Shown here: in pieces, positions 5,867 to 7,712 of the stretch
Layout: each line of letters starts with the position of its first letter
How positions within the stretch are numbered: position 1 is the first letter of the stretch
Position numbers and translations under genes: made by a program
NCBI GenBank assembly: GCA_900555105.1
Contig: USJP01000059.1
Location: forward strand, 1 to 7,712
Reading direction: 5' to 3'
DNA length: 7,712 nt
Source: an uncultured Coriobacteriaceae bacterium
Lineage (GTDB): Bacteria > Actinomycetota > Coriobacteriia > Coriobacteriales > UMGS124
Notes under the pieces: generated by a model
The model's database searches: none
What the model was told of the DNA's origin: nothing
Seen by the model: the letters and a program-made list of their open reading frames with translations, nothing else

Positions 5867-7216
5867 ATGCTCGCAGAAAAAATGCTTTCCAGTGTCGTCA
5901 GTCTTCTTGGCGGCAAGTATTTCAAGCTCGACCCCACGCCGGGCGTGACGCTGCCAGACCCCAATCCCAAGCAGCACTACATGCTGTACATGCATGTGCC
6001 GTTTTGTGAGGTGCTGTGTCCGTACTGCTCGTTCAACCGCTTCCCCTTTGAGCGCGACCGTGCTCTCAAGTACTTTGATTCTATGCGCGAGGAAATGCGT
6101 CGCCTGGCCGACCGCGGTTATACGTTCGAGGAAGTCTATGTGGGCGGCGGCACCCCCACGGTCATGATGGACCAGCTCGCGCAGACCATCGGTTTGGCCC
6201 GCGAGCTCTTCCCCTCCATCCGCGACGTCTCAAGCGAGACGAACCCCAACCACCTTGTGCCCGGCTACCTCGAGGACCTCTCGAGCCTTGTCCAGCGCCT
6301 CTCGGTCGGTGTGCAGAGTTTCGACGACGACATGCTCAAGCGTATGGCACGCTACAACAAGTACGGTAGCTCGCAGGTGATTTTCGAGCGCATCCGTTCT
6401 GTTGCTGACGCCAAGCTCTTTAAGTCGCTCAACGTGGACATGATCTTCAACTTCCCTGGGCAGACGCCTGAGATGGTTGCCCACGACATCGAGATGGTCA
6501 AGGCGAGCGGCGCCAACCAGACGACGTTCTACCCGCTCATGGTGTCTCCGGCGAGCCGTGCCAGCATTGAGAAGACGGTGGGCCACGTCGACTACAAGAA
6601 CGAAGAGCGTTTCTACCACCAGATTTATGACGGGTTCTGCGGTGGAGACAACCCCGAGTTCCGTCCCTCGAGCTGCTACACGTTCAGCCGTGAAGAGGGT
6701 CAGATGATCGACGAGTACGTCGTGAACTATGAGGAATACCCCGCTATTGGATCGGGCGGCATCTCGTATCTCGACGGCAGCCTCTACATCAACACGTTCT
6801 CCCTGCGTGACTACTCCGAGCGCATCGCGCAAGGCGGCCTGTCCACGTTGGCGCAGACGAAGTTCCCCAAGCGCGACTGGATGCGCTACAGGTTCATGAT
6901 GAACCTGTTTGGCCTTTCCATTGACAAGCGCGCCTGGCACGAGCGCTTTGGATGCTCGGTGGCGCAGGGTCTGCCTGTCGAGTATGCGTTCATGAAGATG
7001 AACGGCGCGTTCGATCGCGACGACGACGAGGTGCTTACGCTCACCCCGCGTGGCCGCTATCTGATGGTTGTCATGATGCGCCAGTTCTTTATCGGCGTGA
7101 ACAGCCTGCGCGACCAGGCACGCGCTGCTCTTCCTGGTGATGAACACGCGCTTATTTTCGGGGAGTGCCCTTCCTCCGACGGTTGCCCACAGGGTTCTCT
7201 TACGGAGGGAAGGTAG
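5867..7216 (+). CDS. HemN/HemW-superfamily radical SAM enzyme, substrate unknown
   Basis: This 449-residue protein would usually be named a coproporphyrinogen III oxidase family protein. YMHVPFCEVLCPYCSFN holds the CX3CX2C [4Fe-4S]/SAM motif (Cys47, 51, 54). It is followed by GGGTPT (93-98), ETNPNHL (124-130), RLSVGVQSFDD (144-154) and DMIFNFPGQT (191-200), all of the HemN-like barrel. True HemN has a fourth cysteine directly after the motif (CGC); here the sequence is CSF, so coproporphyrinogen oxidase activity is doubtful. HemW's HNxxYW heme motif is replaced by VNYEEY (286-291) just before IGSGG. Anaerobilin synthases (ChuW/HutW) share the three-cysteine motif and are one alternative. Residues past about 420 form a tail with CP dipeptides at 434 and 440. 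The ATG at 5867 has AGGAG 7 bases upstream, inside the previous gene. A methyltransferase follows after 6 bases. Family is secure; the reaction is unknown. Confidence 0.9.
   Translation: MLAEKMLSSVVSLLGGKYFKLDPTPGVTLPDPNPKQHYMLYMHVPFCEVLCPYCSFNRFPFERDRALKYFDSMREEMRRLADRGYTFEEVYVGGGTPTVMMDQLAQTIGLARELFPSIRDVSSETNPNHLVPGYLEDLSSLVQRLSVGVQSFDDDMLKRMARYNKYGSSQVIFERIRSVADAKLFKSLNVDMIFNFPGQTPEMVAHDIEMVKASGANQTTFYPLMVSPASRASIEKTVGHVDYKNEERFYHQIYDGFCGGDNPEFRPSSCYTFSREEGQMIDEYVVNYEEYPAIGSGGISYLDGSLYINTFSLRDYSERIAQGGLSTLAQTKFPKRDWMRYRFMMNLFGLSIDKRAWHERFGCSVAQGLPVEYAFMKMNGAFDRDDDEVLTLTPRGRYLMVVMMRQFFIGVNSLRDQARAALPGDEHALIFGECPSSDGCPQGSLTEGR
7169..7213 (+). promoter_or_regulatory. Stem that would mask the methyltransferase ribosome binding site
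   Basis: CCTTCCTCCG (7169-7178) can pair with CGGAGGGAAGG (7203-7213), giving 10 pairs with one bulged G (7207) and a 24-base loop. The 3' arm contains the purine-rich Shine-Dalgarno sequence of the GTG start at 7223. Ribosomes finishing the radical SAM gene (stop 7214-7216) would open this stem, a typical arrangement for translational coupling. The pairing is seen; the effect is inferred. Confidence 0.45.
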
Positions 7217-7222
7217 GCAGCC

Positions 7223-7712
7223 GTGGACCATATCAGCCAGGACAACGTTATCTCGCTTGCCGGGGTTGATTGGCAGCAGGCTTGGGAGTACGAGGATTCC
7301 CGGCGCGTGAGGCCTGCCGACGCTTCACATTGGTCTGGTCGCGCCAAGAGTTACGGCGAGAACAGCCTGGGTGAATACGAGAGAACCTTCATCGAGCGCG
7401 CCCAGATCAAGCCCGGTCAAACAGTGCTTGATTTCGGTTGCGGCATCGGTCTGCTTGCCATTCCGCTTGCAAAGATGGGATGCAAGGTCATCGCGTGCGA
7501 TTTTTCCGAGGGCATGCTTGCGATGCTGCGTGAGGGTGCCGCCGCGGCTGGTGTCTCCGACTCAATCGATGTGCGCCTGCTTGCCTGGGACGATGATTGG
7601 CAGGCTGCGGGCATTGAGCCTGACAGCGTCGATGTCGCCATTGCCTCTCGTTCTATTTCCGCGCACAATCTTTTGGGGGCACTCACCAAGCTCGACCGCA
7701 CTGCCCGCGAAC
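7223..7712 (+). CDS. Class I SAM-dependent methyltransferase, 3'-truncated by window edge
   Basis: The frame opens at GTG 7223 and stays open to the window end, giving 163 complete codons; the C-terminus is missing. A Rossmann-type SAM-binding fold is clear: motif I VLDFGCGIGLLAIPLA (residues 68-83), then VIACDFSEGM (89-98) with Asp93 at the end of strand 2, where the SAM ribose is normally bound. DSVDVAIASRS follows as the motif IV region. An N-terminal segment of about 65 residues rich in Trp and charged residues (WQQAWEYEDSRR, HWSGRAKSYGE) precedes the fold. The acceptor cannot be told. GTG is chosen because it lies 6 bases after the radical SAM stop, has AAGG 9 bases (GGAGG 14 bases) upstream, and no ATG lies nearby in frame. 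Tight linkage to the radical SAM gene suggests the two act on the same compound, or that this enzyme modifies the radical SAM product. Confidence 0.9.
   Translation, partial: MDHISQDNVISLAGVDWQQAWEYEDSRRVRPADASHWSGRAKSYGENSLGEYERTFIERAQIKPGQTVLDFGCGIGLLAIPLAKMGCKVIACDFSEGMLAMLREGAAAAGVSDSIDVRLLAWDDDWQAAGIEPDSVDVAIASRSISAHNLLGALTKLDRTARE

Noticed and set aside
6230..7231. 333-codon open frame on the minus strand across the radical SAM gene
   Set aside because: It lies opposite a gene with clear catalytic motifs, and the translation is low-complexity His/Val/Arg-rich sequence typical of a shadow frame.

Overview
The window looks like chromosome from a high-GC anaerobic actinobacterium, most likely class Coriobacteriia (Collinsella/Olsenella/Eggerthella relatives). 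That placement is an inference from protein style, G/C-ending codons and the gene mix; there is no rRNA or other decisive marker. All seven genes lie on the + strand and are closely packed. No tRNA, rRNA, CRISPR array, insertion sequence or long repeat is visible. The only gap over 100 bases is 5016-5163.

Left block (1-5015): the 3' part of purA (adenylosuccinate synthetase), complete purD (GAR synthetase), a Nudix hydrolase of the ADP-ribose pyrophosphatase type with an unusual acidic N-terminal extension, and a fused TMD-NBD ABC exporter half-transporter. Gaps are 48, 5 and 7 bases, so a single transcript is plausible. PurD and PurA act in purine synthesis. The Nudix enzyme, if it cleaves ADP-ribose, would return AMP and ribose-5-phosphate, the precursor of PRPP. 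The exporter has no obvious purine role. A strong terminator-like hairpin sits inside its first codons and could set how much of the transcript reaches it.

Middle gap (5016-5163): a candidate sigma70-type promoter and one modest hairpin, probably marking the border between two transcription units.

Right block (5164-7712): a single-pass membrane protein of unknown function, a HemN/HemW-superfamily radical SAM enzyme, and the first 163 codons of a class I SAM-dependent methyltransferase. Gaps are 4 and 6 bases, so they are probably co-translated. The radical SAM protein has the CX3CX2C cluster motif. It lacks both the fourth cysteine of true HemN and the HNxxYW heme motif of HemW, and it ends in a tail with two Cys-Pro dipeptides. 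This three-gene set is the best candidate here for an uncharacterised system, perhaps handling heme or another tetrapyrrole. The substrate cannot be read from the sequence.
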